Origin: Marilutibacter spongiae
Lineage (GTDB): Bacteria; Pseudomonadota; Gammaproteobacteria; Xanthomonadales; Xanthomonadaceae
Direction of reading: 5' to 3'
DNA length: 64,000 nt
Assembly (NCBI RefSeq): GCF_014145325.1
Contig: NZ_JACHTF010000012.1
Location: 1-64,000, forward strand
This document shows, piece by piece, positions 34,657-45,221 of the stretch (within the stretch, counting starts at the first letter, position 1; every line of letters starts with the position of its first letter). The translations under genes were made by a program, and so were the position numbers. The notes beneath the pieces are model-generated. The model saw only the letters and a list, made by a program, of their open reading frames with translations. It did no database searches and was not told where the DNA came from.

Positions 34657-35862
34657 ATGACCGTACGTCCGCTTTGCCTCGCCTGCATCGCCGTGCTGCT
34701 CGTCGCATGCGGCTCCCGCAATGGCGACGTCACGGCGGCGACCACCGCGCCGCCGCCGGCCGAGGCCGCCAGCGGCCCGTTCGCCAGCCACGAAGTCGCG
34801 CGCTTCGACGAGCCCTGGGCGATGAGCTTCCTGCCCGACGGCCGCCTGTTGGTGACCGAAAAGAAGGGCCACCTGAAGCTGCTGGCGCTGGAGGCCCTGC
34901 CCGACGGCACCCACGCGGCCGGTGCGGTCGGCGAGATCACCGGGCTGCCGGAGGTGGACTACGGCGGCCAGGGCGGACTGGGCGACGTGATCGTGCATCC
35001 TAAGTTCAAGAACAACGGCCTGGTTTACCTCAGCTATGCCGAACCGGGCGACGGCGACACCCGCGGCGCGGCGGTGGCGCGCGCGCGCCTGGTGCTGGAC
35101 AACCAGGGTGGCGGCCGGCTGGAGGGCCTGAAGGTGATCTGGCGCCAGGTGCCGAAGGTGACGGGCCAGGGCCACTACAGCCACCGCCTGGCCTTCGGTC
35201 CGGACGGCCACCTGTGGATCAGCTCGGGCGAGCGGCAGAAGTTCGATCCGGCCCAGGACATGGCCAGCAACCTGGGCAAGATCCTGCGCCTCAACGACGA
35301 CGGCAGCGTGCCGGCGGACAACCCCTTCCCCGACCAGGGCGAGGTCGCCGCTCAAGTCTGGTCGCTGGGCCACCGCAATGTCCTGGGCATCGCTTTCGAC
35401 GCCGACGGCCAGCTGTGGAACCACGAGATGGGCCCCAAGGGCGGCGACGAGCTCAACCGCGTCGAACGCGGCGGGAACTATGGGTACCCGATCGTCTCCA
35501 ACGGCGACCATTACGACGGCCGTCCCATCCCGGACCACGACACCCAGCCGCAGTACAACGCGCCCGTGATCACCTGGACGCCGGTGATCTCGCCGTCGAG
35601 CCTGGTGATCTACAGCGGCGACGCCTTCCCCGACTGGACGGGCAATGCCCTCATCACCGGGTTGTCTTCGGAATCGCTGGTCCGGGTGGCGTTCGACGGC
35701 GAGGGCGGCGCGCGCGAGGCCGAGCGCTTCGACATGGGCCACCGGATGCGCGAGATCGAGCAGGGCCCGCAGGGCCACCTGTGGCTGCTCGAGGACGGCG
35801 ACGGCGCGCGCCTGCTGGAACTGGTCGCGCCGCCGGCGCCGGTGGCCCCTGCCGAGCCCTGA
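34657..35862 (+). CDS. PQQ-dependent soluble aldose sugar dehydrogenase (lipoprotein)
   Basis: This is a 401-residue six-bladed propeller enzyme of the YliI/Asd family, oxidising aldoses in the periplasm with pyrroloquinoline quinone. A lipobox ends VAC (Cys18), so it is membrane-anchored. Family landmarks are FDEPWAMSFLPDGRLLVTEK at the start, GGQGGLGDVIVHP, the catalytic/PQQ-contact region GHYSHRLAFGPDGHLW, SLGHRNVLGIAFD and NHEMGPKGGDELN (calcium/PQQ site), and GNYGYPIVSNGDHYDG. CCGGAG precedes the ATG. PQQ biosynthesis genes are not in the window. It could provide electrons to the respiratory chain whose cbb3 oxidase is encoded next door. Confidence 0.9.
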   Translation: MTVRPLCLACIAVLLVACGSRNGDVTAATTAPPPAEAASGPFASHEVARFDEPWAMSFLPDGRLLVTEKKGHLKLLALEALPDGTHAAGAVGEITGLPEVDYGGQGGLGDVIVHPKFKNNGLVYLSYAEPGDGDTRGAAVARARLVLDNQGGGRLEGLKVIWRQVPKVTGQGHYSHRLAFGPDGHLWISSGERQKFDPAQDMASNLGKILRLNDDGSVPADNPFPDQGEVAAQVWSLGHRNVLGIAFDADGQLWNHEMGPKGGDELNRVERGGNYGYPIVSNGDHYDGRPIPDHDTQPQYNAPVITWTPVISPSSLVIYSGDAFPDWTGNALITGLSSESLVRVAFDGEGGAREAERFDMGHRMREIEQGPQGHLWLLEDGDGARLLELVAPPAPVAPAEP

Positions 35863-35939
35863 GCCCTCCGCACGCCCCTGTTCACCTTCACATCACGCTG
35901 CCATCGCCTGCGGCAGGCTGGGGTCGGGCGTCGGAGACG

Positions 35940-35964
35940 CCGGCGGGAGCCTGGCTCCCGCCGG
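35940..35964. terminator. Strong hairpin between sugar dehydrogenase and cco operon
   Basis: CCGGCGGGAGC and GCTCCCGCCGG pair perfectly around a three-base loop (CTG). There is no U-tract. It lies 78 bases past the dehydrogenase stop and six bases before the Fnr box, so it probably insulates the cco promoter from upstream transcription. Confidence 0.45.
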
Positions 35965-35969
35965 GCGAT

Positions 35970-35983
35970 TTGATCCATGTCAA
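35970..35983. promoter_or_regulatory. Fnr/Anr box of the cco operon
   Basis: TTGATCCATGTCAA matches the Fnr consensus TTGAT-N4-ATCAA at nine of ten positions. A -10-like TAAGCT lies at 36006-36011, about 32 bases from the box centre, the spacing expected for a class II activated promoter (box centred near -41.5). Activation under low oxygen by the Fnr protein encoded at the end of this cluster is expected. Confidence 0.85.
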
Positions 35984-36122
35984 ACGCGACTCGCGACCCG
36001 GGGACTAAGCTGCGCGGCGACCACGGGCCCGAGTTGCAGGCACCGACCCCCGCGGGTCGGTCCGACGCACCCGACCGATCGGTCTGAGTTGCCTGAACTC
36101 GCCTGGACTGGGGAACGTGCGG

Positions 36123-37562
<1,440 letters not shown>

Positions 37563-37572
37563 GGACCGACGG

Positions 37573-38190
37573 ATGAGCCATTCCCACGAGAAAGTCGAGA
37601 CCAACGTCGGCCTGATGGCCGTGCTGATCGCGGTGGCGGTTTCGTTCGGCGGCCTGGCCGAGATCGTGCCGCTGATGTACCAGGCCGAGACGATCAAACC
37701 GCTGCCGGGCGTGACGCCCTACCCGCCGCTGGAACTGGCCGGGCGCGACATCTACGTCCGCGAGGGCTGCTACAACTGCCATTCCCAGATGGTGCGCACG
37801 CTGCGCTTCGAGACCGAACGCTATGGCCACTACTCGCTCGCCGGCGAGTCGGTCTACGACCGCCCGTTCCAGTGGGGCAGCAAGCGCACCGGGCCCGACC
37901 TGGCCCGCGTCGGCGGCCGTTACTCCGACGACTGGCACCGCGTGCACCTGATCAACCCGCGCGACCTGGTGCCGGAGTCCAACATGCCCGGCTTCCCGTG
38001 GCTGGCCGGCGCCCGGGTCGACGGCGCGCTGGTCGAGAAGAAGATGAAGGCCCTGCAGTCGATCGGCGACCCCTACAGCGACGAGGAGATCGCCGGCGCG
38101 CGCGAGGCGGTGTCGGGCAAGAGCGAACTCGACGCCGTGGTCGCCTACCTGCAGGGACTGGGGCGGCACGCGCCACGGGGAGGCGAGTGA
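37573..38190 (+). CDS. ccoO: cbb3-type cytochrome c oxidase subunit II (monohaem c)
   Basis: This is a 205-residue subunit with one N-terminal membrane anchor ([19 protein letters not shown]) and a periplasmic haem c domain. The haem-binding CYNCH occupies residues 66-70, and the distal Met ligand is probably in SNMPGFPWL. It passes electrons from CcoP to CcoN. It follows ccoN by ten bases and precedes ccoQ by one base, so it is part of the same transcript. Confidence 0.97.
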   Translation: MSHSHEKVETNVGLMAVLIAVAVSFGGLAEIVPLMYQAETIKPLPGVTPYPPLELAGRDIYVREGCYNCHSQMVRTLRFETERYGHYSLAGESVYDRPFQWGSKRTGPDLARVGGRYSDDWHRVHLINPRDLVPESNMPGFPWLAGARVDGALVEKKMKALQSIGDPYSDEEIAGAREAVSGKSELDAVVAYLQGLGRHAPRGGE

Positions 38191-38191
38191 C

Positions 38192-38350
38192 ATGGTCTCG
38201 GGCATCGTCACCCTGATCCTGCTGGTGCTGTTCGTCGGCGGCTGGATCCGCCTGTGGAACCCGCGCCTGAAACCCGAGCTCGACGCGGCCGCGCGCCTGC
38301 CGCTCGAAGAAGACGCCCCCCTCCCGACGCCTGAGGAGACGCAGCGATGA
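38192..38350 (+). CDS. ccoQ: cbb3-type oxidase small subunit CcoQ
   Basis: This is a 52-residue peptide with a single membrane span (SGIVTLILLVLFVGGWIRLW) followed by a charged cytoplasmic tail. CcoQ/FixQ stabilises the cbb3 complex, particularly in the presence of oxygen. It starts one base after the ccoO stop, and its TGA overlaps the ccoP ATG in ATGA. Length and position are typical. Confidence 0.92.
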   Translation: MVSGIVTLILLVLFVGGWIRLWNPRLKPELDAAARLPLEEDAPLPTPEETQR

Positions 38351-39294
38351 GCGCTGGCTGGTCGTGGTATGTGATCGCACTGATCGCGCTGAACATCTTC
38401 GGCTGCGTCTGGCTGCTGTGGTGGACGGGCAAGCGCCGCCCGGGCGACCCGGCGCCGACCGACACCAGCCACTACTGGGACGGCGACCTGACCGAATACA
38501 ACAAGCCGATGCCGAAGTGGTGGATCAACCTCTTCTACATCACCATCGTCTTCGCGATCGGCTACCTGGTCTACTACCCCGGACTGGGCAACCTGCCCGG
38601 CATCGGCAACTGGACCTCGGCCGGCAAGCACCAGCTGGACAAGGAGCGCTTCGACGCCACCCTCGAAGAGACCTTCCGGCCCTACGTCGGCCAGCGCATC
38701 GACGTGATCGCGCGCGACCCCAACGCGGTGGCACTGGGCCGCTCGATCTTCAGCAACACCTGCGCGACCTGCCACGGCTCGTCCGCCCAGGGCGCGATCG
38801 GCTATCCGAACCTGACCGACGACATCTGGCACTGGGGCGGCAGCCCCGAGCGGATCCTGGAGACGGTGATGCACGGCCGCGAGGGCGTGATGCCCGAGTG
38901 GGGCAAGGTCCTGACCGGCATGAAGGGCGACAACGCGGTCGACTACGTGATCGCCTACGTGCGCACCCTGTCGGACCCGGCCTCGATGCAGAACAACTTC
39001 ATGGCCGCCCAGGGCAAGCCGCTCTACGACGGCGTCTGCGTGGCCTGCCATGGCCCCGACGGCAAGGGCAACCAGGAGCTGGGCGCGCCCGACCTGACCG
39101 ACGGCTACTGGATGTACGGCACCAGCAAGGCCAGTCTGTACCAGACCATCGCCCACGGCCGCCATGGCGTGATGCCGGCGCATGGGGCGCTGCTCGGCGA
39201 GACGCGTTCGCGCCTGGTCGCCGCCTATGTCTGGTCGCTGTCGCACGGCGGCGCCGACAAGGACACCGACGCGTCCGCCGCCGGGGCCCGCTGA
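38347..39294 (+). CDS. ccoP: cbb3-type cytochrome c oxidase subunit III (dihaem c)
   Basis: This is a 315-residue subunit with an N-terminal membrane span, a second span around FYITIVFAIGYLVYYPG, and two c-type haem domains: CATCH at residues 139-143 and CVACH at 231-235. Axial Met ligands are probably in EGVMPEWG and HGVMPAHG. It is the electron entry point from soluble cytochrome c to CcoO and CcoN. Start overlaps ccoQ by four bases; a small membrane protein follows four bases after the stop. Confidence 0.97.
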   Translation: MSAGWSWYVIALIALNIFGCVWLLWWTGKRRPGDPAPTDTSHYWDGDLTEYNKPMPKWWINLFYITIVFAIGYLVYYPGLGNLPGIGNWTSAGKHQLDKERFDATLEETFRPYVGQRIDVIARDPNAVALGRSIFSNTCATCHGSSAQGAIGYPNLTDDIWHWGGSPERILETVMHGREGVMPEWGKVLTGMKGDNAVDYVIAYVRTLSDPASMQNNFMAAQGKPLYDGVCVACHGPDGKGNQELGAPDLTDGYWMYGTSKASLYQTIAHGRHGVMPAHGALLGETRSRLVAAYVWSLSHGGADKDTDASAAGAR

Positions 39295-39298
39295 CGCC

Positions 39299-39595
39299 AT
39301 GCCCGACTTCACCGCCCCGCGCTTCGACCATCCGCCGCGCCCGCTCGCCCAGCGGGTCGGCGCCATCGTCTGGCCCAGCTTCTTCACCGCCTGCGTGTGC
39401 ACGATGGTCTTCTTCGCCCACGTCGACCCGCTGGAACTGCGCGACCTGACCTTTCCCGGGCTCCCGCTGACGCGGGCGGTGGGCTACAGCATCGGCTTCT
39501 TCATGTTCTGGCTGGCGACGGCCTCGTCGAGCCTGTTCACCTGGATCCTGCTGCGTCCCTCGAGCCGCTACAACAAGCCCCTGCCGCCGGAATGA
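39299..39595 (+). CDS. Small membrane protein inserted between ccoP and ccoG
   Basis: This is a 98-residue protein with two predicted membrane segments (AIVWPSFFTACVCTMVFF at about 23-40, and AVGYSIGFFMFWLATASSSL further on), a short polar start and tail. Starting four bases after ccoP and 23 before ccoG, it is in the cco transcript. It is not one of the standard Cco proteins; similar small proteins occur at this spot in Xanthomonadaceae. An assembly or stability role for the oxidase is a guess from position only. Confidence 0.75.
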   Translation: MPDFTAPRFDHPPRPLAQRVGAIVWPSFFTACVCTMVFFAHVDPLELRDLTFPGLPLTRAVGYSIGFFMFWLATASSSLFTWILLRPSSRYNKPLPPE

Positions 39596-39618
39596 CGGCA
39601 GCGGGATGAGCGTCGCCC

Positions 39619-41154
39619 ATGACTGACAAAATCCCCATCGACCTGCTCGACGACGGCGGCAGCGCGCTGTATGTCAGCGAGCGCAAGGTCTACCCGCGCG
39701 ACGTCGACGGCCGCCTGCAGCGCCTGCGCAAGATCGCCGTGTTCGTGTTGCTGGGCATGTTCTACGTCTTCCCCTGGCTGTCCTGGGACGGGCGCCAGGC
39801 GGTGCTGTTCGACCTGCCCGCGCGCAAGTTCTACGTCTTCGGGCTCAACTTCTGGCCGCAGGACTTCATCTTCCTGGCCATGCTGCTGGTGATCGCCGGC
39901 ATGGCGCTGTTCTTCTTCACCACCCTCGCCGGGCGCCTGTGGTGCGGCTACGCCTGCCCGCAGACGGTGTGGACGGAGGTGTTCCTCTGGATCGAGCAGT
40001 GGACCGAGGGCGACCGCGCCCGCCGCATGAAGCTCGACGCCGGCCCCTGGAACCGCGACAAGTGGCTGCGCAAGGGCGGCAAGCACGTGCTCTGGCTGCT
40101 GTTCGCGCTGTGGACGGGCTTCACCTTCACCGGCTTCTTCACCCCCATCCACGACCTCGCCGCGCGCGCGCCCCTGGGCTGGGGCGCCTGGGAGGTGTTC
40201 TGGGTCCTGTTCTATGCATTGGCGACATGGGGCAACGCCGGCTTCCTGCGCGAACAGGTCTGCAAGTACATGTGCCCGTACGCGCGTTTCCAGAGCGCGA
40301 TGTTCGATCGCAACACCCTGCTGATCGCCTACGATCCCATGCGGGGCGAGCCGCGTGGTCCGCGCCGGCGCGGCCTGGCCAGCGTCCTCGAGCGCGGTCG
40401 CGGCCTGCTCGGGCTCGACGCCGCGACCGATTATGTGTTCCGCTTCGCGCATGCCACGCAGAAGGTGGCCAGCGCCGGGACCACGTCCTTCGTCGACGCG
40501 GGACTCAAGGCCGAACCCCTGCCGAAGTTCGAGCCCGAAGCGCTGGGCGACTGCATCGACTGCACCCTCTGCGTGCAGGTCTGCCCGACCGGGATCGACA
40601 TCCGCAATGGCCTGCAGATCGAATGCATCGCCTGCGGCGCGTGCATCGACGCCTGCGACCAGGTGATGGACAAGATGAACTATCCGCGGGGCCTGATCCG
40701 CTATTCGACCCAGAACGCGATCGACGGCAAGCCCTCGCGCGTGCTCAGGCCTCGCGTGTTCGTCTACGGGTTGCTGCTCGCCGGGCTCTGCGCGGCCTGG
40801 GCCTGGGGCGTCACCCATCGCAGCCCGCTGATCGCCGAGGTCCTGCGCGACCGCAACGCCCTCTATCGGGAGGTCGCCGGCGGCCGCATCGAGAACGGCT
40901 ACACGCTCAAGCTGGTCAACAAGACCGTCGCGCCGCAACGCTACACCCTGACCCTGCAGGCGCCGGCGGGGATCGAGCTGGTCGGCGGCGAGCGCCATAT
41001 CGAGGCCGCTGCCGAGCAGGTGATGGAGATCCCGCTGGCGCTGTCGGCCGATGCCTCGGTCCGCGGCCGCCAGCCGATCACCTTCAACATCGCGTCCGTC
41101 GACGGCCAGGCCCGCGAAGACGTCGAATCCAGTTTCTTCGGACCCGTCGAATGA
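39619..41154 (+). CDS. ccoG: Cytochrome c oxidase accessory protein CcoG
   Basis: This 511-residue membrane iron-sulfur protein helps assemble cbb3 oxidase, as a cupric reductase supplying Cu(I). Membrane segments occur near the start and around residues 85-105, 155-175, 195-215 and 375-390. There are Cys motifs CGYACP and CKYMCPYARF, then two ferredoxin-like [4Fe-4S] sites: CIDCTLCVQVCP and CIACGACIDACD. A C-terminal immunoglobulin-like periplasmic domain follows from about residue 410. The stop overlaps ccoH (ATGA). Confidence 0.95.
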   Translation: MTDKIPIDLLDDGGSALYVSERKVYPRDVDGRLQRLRKIAVFVLLGMFYVFPWLSWDGRQAVLFDLPARKFYVFGLNFWPQDFIFLAMLLVIAGMALFFFTTLAGRLWCGYACPQTVWTEVFLWIEQWTEGDRARRMKLDAGPWNRDKWLRKGGKHVLWLLFALWTGFTFTGFFTPIHDLAARAPLGWGAWEVFWVLFYALATWGNAGFLREQVCKYMCPYARFQSAMFDRNTLLIAYDPMRGEPRGPRRRGLASVLERGRGLLGLDAATDYVFRFAHATQKVASAGTTSFVDAGLKAEPLPKFEPEALGDCIDCTLCVQVCPTGIDIRNGLQIECIACGACIDACDQVMDKMNYPRGLIRYSTQNAIDGKPSRVLRPRVFVYGLLLAGLCAAWAWGVTHRSPLIAEVLRDRNALYREVAGGRIENGYTLKLVNKTVAPQRYTLTLQAPAGIELVGGERHIEAAAEQVMEIPLALSADASVRGRQPITFNIASVDGQAREDVESSFFGPVE

Positions 41155-41747
41155 GCCCGCGCCCGCCGCTTCGCGAACCCATGGTCTGGCTGGTGATCGG
41201 ACTGCCCGTCGTCGCCGTCGTCGCCGGCATCGCGCTGCTGGTGATCGCCACCCGCAGCGGCAGCAGCGACGCGGTCATCGATACCGTCGCGCGCACCGCC
41301 CAGATCCAGACCGCCGAACTCGGCCCCGACGCGCGCGCGCAGGCGCTGAAGCTCTCGGCGGTGTTGCAGGTCGACGGCCCGCGACTGAGGCTGCTGCCGG
41401 CCAGCGGCGACTGGGTGCGCGACACCACCGGCTCGACGCCTGGGGAAGACGCCGCGGGCGACGCCGACGAAGCCGGAGGCGACGCCGCGCGACGCACGCA
41501 GGACGCCACCGCGCACGACCAGCCGCTGGAACTGGTGCTCTCGCACCCCACCGATGCGGCGCGCGACCTGCGCCTGCAGATGCAGCCCGAGGCGCTGGGC
41601 TGGCGCGTCGAGTTGCCCGCGCCGCTCGACACGGACCATGACTGGCTGGTGCAGCTGACGCCGCCCGACACCCAGTGGCGCCTGCACGGACGCCTGGTCG
41701 CCGGCCAGCAGGCCACCCGCCTGGGACCGTCGCTGGCGACGGAATAG
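41151..41747 (+). CDS. ccoH: FixH/CcoH family protein
   Basis: This is a 198-residue protein with one membrane span (MVWLVIGLPVVAVVAGIALLVI) and a periplasmic domain, as in CcoH/FixH, needed for stable cbb3 oxidase assembly. It has an unusual acidic low-complexity insert (GEDAAGDADEAGGDAARR, around residue 100) that is absent from short family members. It overlaps ccoG by four bases and is followed six bases later by the copper ATPase gene. The family identity rests on position and layout more than on strong motifs. Confidence 0.85.
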   Translation: MSPRPPLREPMVWLVIGLPVVAVVAGIALLVIATRSGSSDAVIDTVARTAQIQTAELGPDARAQALKLSAVLQVDGPRLRLLPASGDWVRDTTGSTPGEDAAGDADEAGGDAARRTQDATAHDQPLELVLSHPTDAARDLRLQMQPEALGWRVELPAPLDTDHDWLVQLTPPDTQWRLHGRLVAGQQATRLGPSLATE

Positions 41748-41753
41748 ACCGGC

Positions 41754-44210
41754 GTGTCCACCGCCCCGCCCGCTCCCGAGGCCTGCTACCACTGCGGCGA
41801 AACGCTGTCGGCGACGGCGCCGCGCGGCGGGGTCGAGGCCGATGTCGCCGGCATCCTTCGGCGCTTCTGCTGCGAAGGGTGCGCGGCCGCCGCGCAATGG
41901 ATCGACAGCGCCGACCTGGACGACTACTACCGCCTGCGCGAAGCACCGGCAGGTCGGGTGGGCAGCGAGCTGCCCGACTACGCCGCCTTCGACCGCGACG
42001 CGGTGCTCGCCGAGCACAGCCGGACGGTCGCCGGCGGCCGCGAGATCACGGTGCTCACCGACGCCATGCGCTGCGCGGCATGCGCCTGGCTGATCGACCG
42101 CGCCCTGCGTCGGGTCCCCGGCGTGATCGACATCACCGCCAACGCCGTGACCGGGCGCATACGGCTGGCCTGGGATCCCGACGTGACCCGGCTGTCGCCG
42201 TTGATGGCGCGCCTGGCCGCGCTGGGCTACCGCCCCTGGCTGGCCACCGGCGAGGCTCGCGAGGAAGCGCGCCGCCGCGAGCGTCGCCGCTGGTTGCTGC
42301 GCCTGGGCGTGGCCGGGCTGGGCGCGATGCAGGCGATGATGCTGGCCGAGGCGCTGTACCTGGACACCGAGCAGGCGATGTCGCTGGCCACGCGCGACTT
42401 CTTCCGCTGGCTGGCGTTCCTGGTGTCCACGCCGGTCGTGTTCTATTCCGGATGGCCCTTCCTGGAAGGCATGTGGCACGAACTGCGCGGCCGGCAGCCG
42501 GGCATGGACACGCTGATCGCCGGCTCGACCCTGCTCGCCTATTTCGCCAGCCTGCTGGAGACCGTGCGCGGCGGCGTCCACGTCTGGTACGACGCGGCGG
42601 TGATGTTCGTCCTCCTGCTGCTGGTCGCGCGGATGCTCGAGCAGCGTGCCCGGGGGATCGCCAGCGCCCAGGTCGACGCGCTGGCCCGGGCGCGGCCGGC
42701 GCTGGCCGCGCGCGAGCGCATGGACGCATGCGACGGCGCGATGCACGTGGAGCAGGTCCCGCTCGGCGACCTGCAGCCGGGCGACATCGTCCGCATCGTA
42801 CCCGGCGAGGCGGTGCCGGCCGACGGCATCCTGCTGGACACCGCCTCGGCCTTCGACGAAGCCCTGCTCACCGGCGAGTCCGAGCCGGTGCCGCGCCGTC
42901 CGGGCGAGGCCGTGCTCGCCGGCAGCCATTGCCGCGAGCTGCCGGCGCGCGTGCGCCTGACCCGCACCGGCAGCGACACCCGGCTCTCGCAGCTCACCCG
43001 GCTGGTCGACCGCGCCCAGGCCGACCGCCCGCGCCTCGCCCGTGCCACGGCGCGCATCGCCAGCCATTTCGTGAGCGCCCTGCTGCTGGTCGCGGTCGCG
43101 GTCTACCTGGGCTGGCGCCTGTACGATCCCTCGCGCGCGCTCGAAGTCACCCTCGCCGTGCTCGTGGTCAGCTGCCCCTGCGCGTTGGCGCTGGCCGTGC
43201 CGACCGCCTTGACCACCGCCCATGGCGCACTGGCCCGGATGGGCGTGCTGGGCCTGCACGGCGACGCGCTGGAGGCACTGGCGCGGGCCGACTGCATCGT
43301 GTTCGACAAGACCGGCACCCTCGGCGATGGCCGGCCGGTGCTGGACGGCGTGGCGGTCTTCGACCCTGCCGGGATCGATGCCGGCGACGCGCTCCGCATC
43401 GCGGCGGCACTGGAACGCGACAGCCGCCACCCGCTGGCGCGCGCCTTCGCCCATGTCGGCGAGGTGCCGCCGGCCGAGGCGACCCGGCTGCACCCGGGCG
43501 ATGGCCTGCAGGGATGCGTCGACGGGCGCGACTGGTACCTGGGTCGCGCCGGCTTCGCCTGCCAGGACCGCGACGACGACGGCGGCCTGTGGCTGGGCGA
43601 CGGCACGGTCGCGGCCGCGCGCTTCGAGGTGCGCGAGACCCCGCGCGCCGATGCAGCGGCGGCGCTCGCCTCGCTGCGACGGCTGGGCCTGGCGGTCGGC
43701 ATCTGCAGCGGCGACGCCGCCGCGCCGGTGGCGCGCTTCGCCGCGGCGCTCGGCGTGGACGCCCCGCTGGCGCGCCAGTCGCCCGAACACAAGCTCGCGC
43801 ACGTGCGCGCCCTGCAGGCCGACGGCCATGTCGTGGCGATGGTCGGCGACGGGCTCAACGATGCCCCGGTGCTGGCCGGCGCCGACGTCTCGCTGGCGAT
43901 GGCCGACGGCGCCGCGCTGGCGCAGCGCGCCGCCGACTTCGTGGTCACCAGTCCGTCGCTGTCGCGGATCCCCGAAGCGGTCGCCCTGGCCCGCCGCACC
44001 CGCGCCATCGTGCGCCAGAACCTGGCCTGGGCGCTGGCCTACAACGTCCTCGCGCTGCCCCTGGCCGCGAGCGGCCACGTCACGCCCTGGATGGCCGCGC
44101 TGGGGATGGCGGTATCCTCCCTGCTGGTGACCCTCAATGCCCTGCGGCTCGCCCGCGCGCCGCGCGCGGCCCCGGACGCGTCGGCGCACCCCGCCACCGC
44201 CCTGCCCTGA
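41754..44210 (+). CDS. ccoI: CcoI copper-transporting P-type ATPase
   Basis: This is an 818-residue P1B-type ATPase that supplies copper for the cbb3 centre by exporting Cu(I) to the periplasm. An extra N-terminal metal-binding segment has CYHCG and RFCCEGC; an HMA-type domain has MRCAACAW (Cys107/Cys110); TGES is the actuator loop; membrane metal site SCPCAL (Cys474-Pro-Cys476); phosphorylation motif DKTGT (Asp518); hinge GDGLNDAP near residue 700. The start is GTG at 41754. It is the fixI/ccoI subtype, as opposed to the detoxifying CopA, judged from its place in the cco cluster. Confidence 0.94.
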   Translation: MSTAPPAPEACYHCGETLSATAPRGGVEADVAGILRRFCCEGCAAAAQWIDSADLDDYYRLREAPAGRVGSELPDYAAFDRDAVLAEHSRTVAGGREITVLTDAMRCAACAWLIDRALRRVPGVIDITANAVTGRIRLAWDPDVTRLSPLMARLAALGYRPWLATGEAREEARRRERRRWLLRLGVAGLGAMQAMMLAEALYLDTEQAMSLATRDFFRWLAFLVSTPVVFYSGWPFLEGMWHELRGRQPGMDTLIAGSTLLAYFASLLETVRGGVHVWYDAAVMFVLLLLVARMLEQRARGIASAQVDALARARPALAARERMDACDGAMHVEQVPLGDLQPGDIVRIVPGEAVPADGILLDTASAFDEALLTGESEPVPRRPGEAVLAGSHCRELPARVRLTRTGSDTRLSQLTRLVDRAQADRPRLARATARIASHFVSALLLVAVAVYLGWRLYDPSRALEVTLAVLVVSCPCALALAVPTALTTAHGALARMGVLGLHGDALEALARADCIVFDKTGTLGDGRPVLDGVAVFDPAGIDAGDALRIAAALERDSRHPLARAFAHVGEVPPAEATRLHPGDGLQGCVDGRDWYLGRAGFACQDRDDDGGLWLGDGTVAAARFEVRETPRADAAAALASLRRLGLAVGICSGDAAAPVARFAAALGVDAPLARQSPEHKLAHVRALQADGHVVAMVGDGLNDAPVLAGADVSLAMADGAALAQRAADFVVTSPSLSRIPEAVALARRTRAIVRQNLAWALAYNVLALPLAASGHVTPWMAALGMAVSSLLVTLNALRLARAPRAAPDASAHPATALP

Positions 44211-44231
44211 GCCGCCGGAACCGCCCCGACC

Positions 44232-44441
44232 ATGACCGTCCTGCTGCTGCTCATCCCCCTCAGCCTCGGCCTGCTCGTCGCCGCGATCTGGGCGTTCGCC
44301 TGGGCGGTGCGCAAGGGCCAGTTCGACGACCTGGACACACCGGCCCTCGACATCCTGCGCGACGACCCGCTGCCCCGGCCCCGGGATGCGTCCAAGTCCG
44401 ACGCGAAGCCCGAGGGCGACGGGAACGACGGAGCGGCCTGA
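44232..44441 (+). CDS. ccoS: cbb3-type oxidase assembly protein CcoS
   Basis: This is a 69-residue protein with one N-terminal membrane span (TVLLLLIPLSLGLLVAAIWAF) followed by the family core WAVRKGQFDDLDTPA, and a charged tail. CcoS is required for cofactor insertion into cbb3 oxidase. It follows ccoI and precedes a SafE-like gene by two bases, the usual order. Confidence 0.93.
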   Translation: MTVLLLLIPLSLGLLVAAIWAFAWAVRKGQFDDLDTPALDILRDDPLPRPRDASKSDAKPEGDGNDGAA

Positions 44442-44443
44442 AC

Positions 44444-45196
44444 ATGCCGATCGACTGGCTGACCCTGGGCGCGGCCCTGCTCAGCGGCCTGCTGGGCGGC
44501 CTGCACTGCGCCGCGATGTGCGGCGGCATCGCCACCGGCTTCCCGGCGCTGCAGGGGGTTAGTCCCGCCGCCGTGCCGGCGCGCGCACGCTGGGCGCCGG
44601 CGCTGGACGCCAACCTCGGTCGCGTCGCTGGCTACGTGGTGGCCGGCGCCATCGCCGGCGGGGTCGGCCAGGGAATCCTGCGCGTCGCCCAGGTCGAAAG
44701 CCTGGCGACCGGCTTGCGCATGCTGGTCGGCGCCGTGCTGGTGCTGGTCGCACTGCGCCTGCTCGACCGCGGCGGGCGCCTCGCCTTCCTCGCCCGGCTG
44801 GGACAGGGTTTCTGGCAACGCATCCGCCCGCTGCAGGCACGCCTGCTGCCGGCCAACACCCGTCCACGCCGGCTGGCGCTGGGCATGTTGTGGGGCTGGT
44901 TGCCCTGCGGGCTGAGCACGACCCTGCTGCTGGCGGCCTGGCTGCAGGCCGACGCACTGAACGGTGCACTGACGATGGCCGCGTTCGGCCTGGGCACGCT
45001 GCCGGTGATGCTGCCCCTGACCTGGTCGGGTGCGCACGTGGGCCGTCACCTGAAGGACCCGCGTTGGCGCGTCCCGGCGGCCCTGCTGGTGCTGGCGGCG
45101 GGCCTGTTGACCCTGTCGGCGCCCTGGCTGATGCGGGTTCCGGCCCTGCACGGGCTGCTGGCGGCGCTGGGTTGCGGCAGCTTGCCCGCGCCCTAG
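44444..45196 (+). CDS. SafE/DsbD-like membrane protein (sulfite exporter TauE/SafE family)
   Basis: This is a 250-residue protein with about six membrane spans. The opening GLLGGLHCAAMCGGIATGF and the later WGWLPCGLSTTLLL carry conserved Cys/Pro positions of the family found at the end of cco clusters. In other bacteria it is linked to copper handling or cytochrome assembly (CcoA/SafE-like). It starts two bases after ccoS and ends 25 bases before the convergent fnr gene. The exact transported species is unknown. Confidence 0.82.
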   Translation: MPIDWLTLGAALLSGLLGGLHCAAMCGGIATGFPALQGVSPAAVPARARWAPALDANLGRVAGYVVAGAIAGGVGQGILRVAQVESLATGLRMLVGAVLVLVALRLLDRGGRLAFLARLGQGFWQRIRPLQARLLPANTRPRRLALGMLWGWLPCGLSTTLLLAAWLQADALNGALTMAAFGLGTLPVMLPLTWSGAHVGRHLKDPRWRVPAALLVLAAGLLTLSAPWLMRVPALHGLLAALGCGSLPAP

Positions 45197-45221
45197 CCGG
45201 CGCAGGCCACGGCGACGGGTC

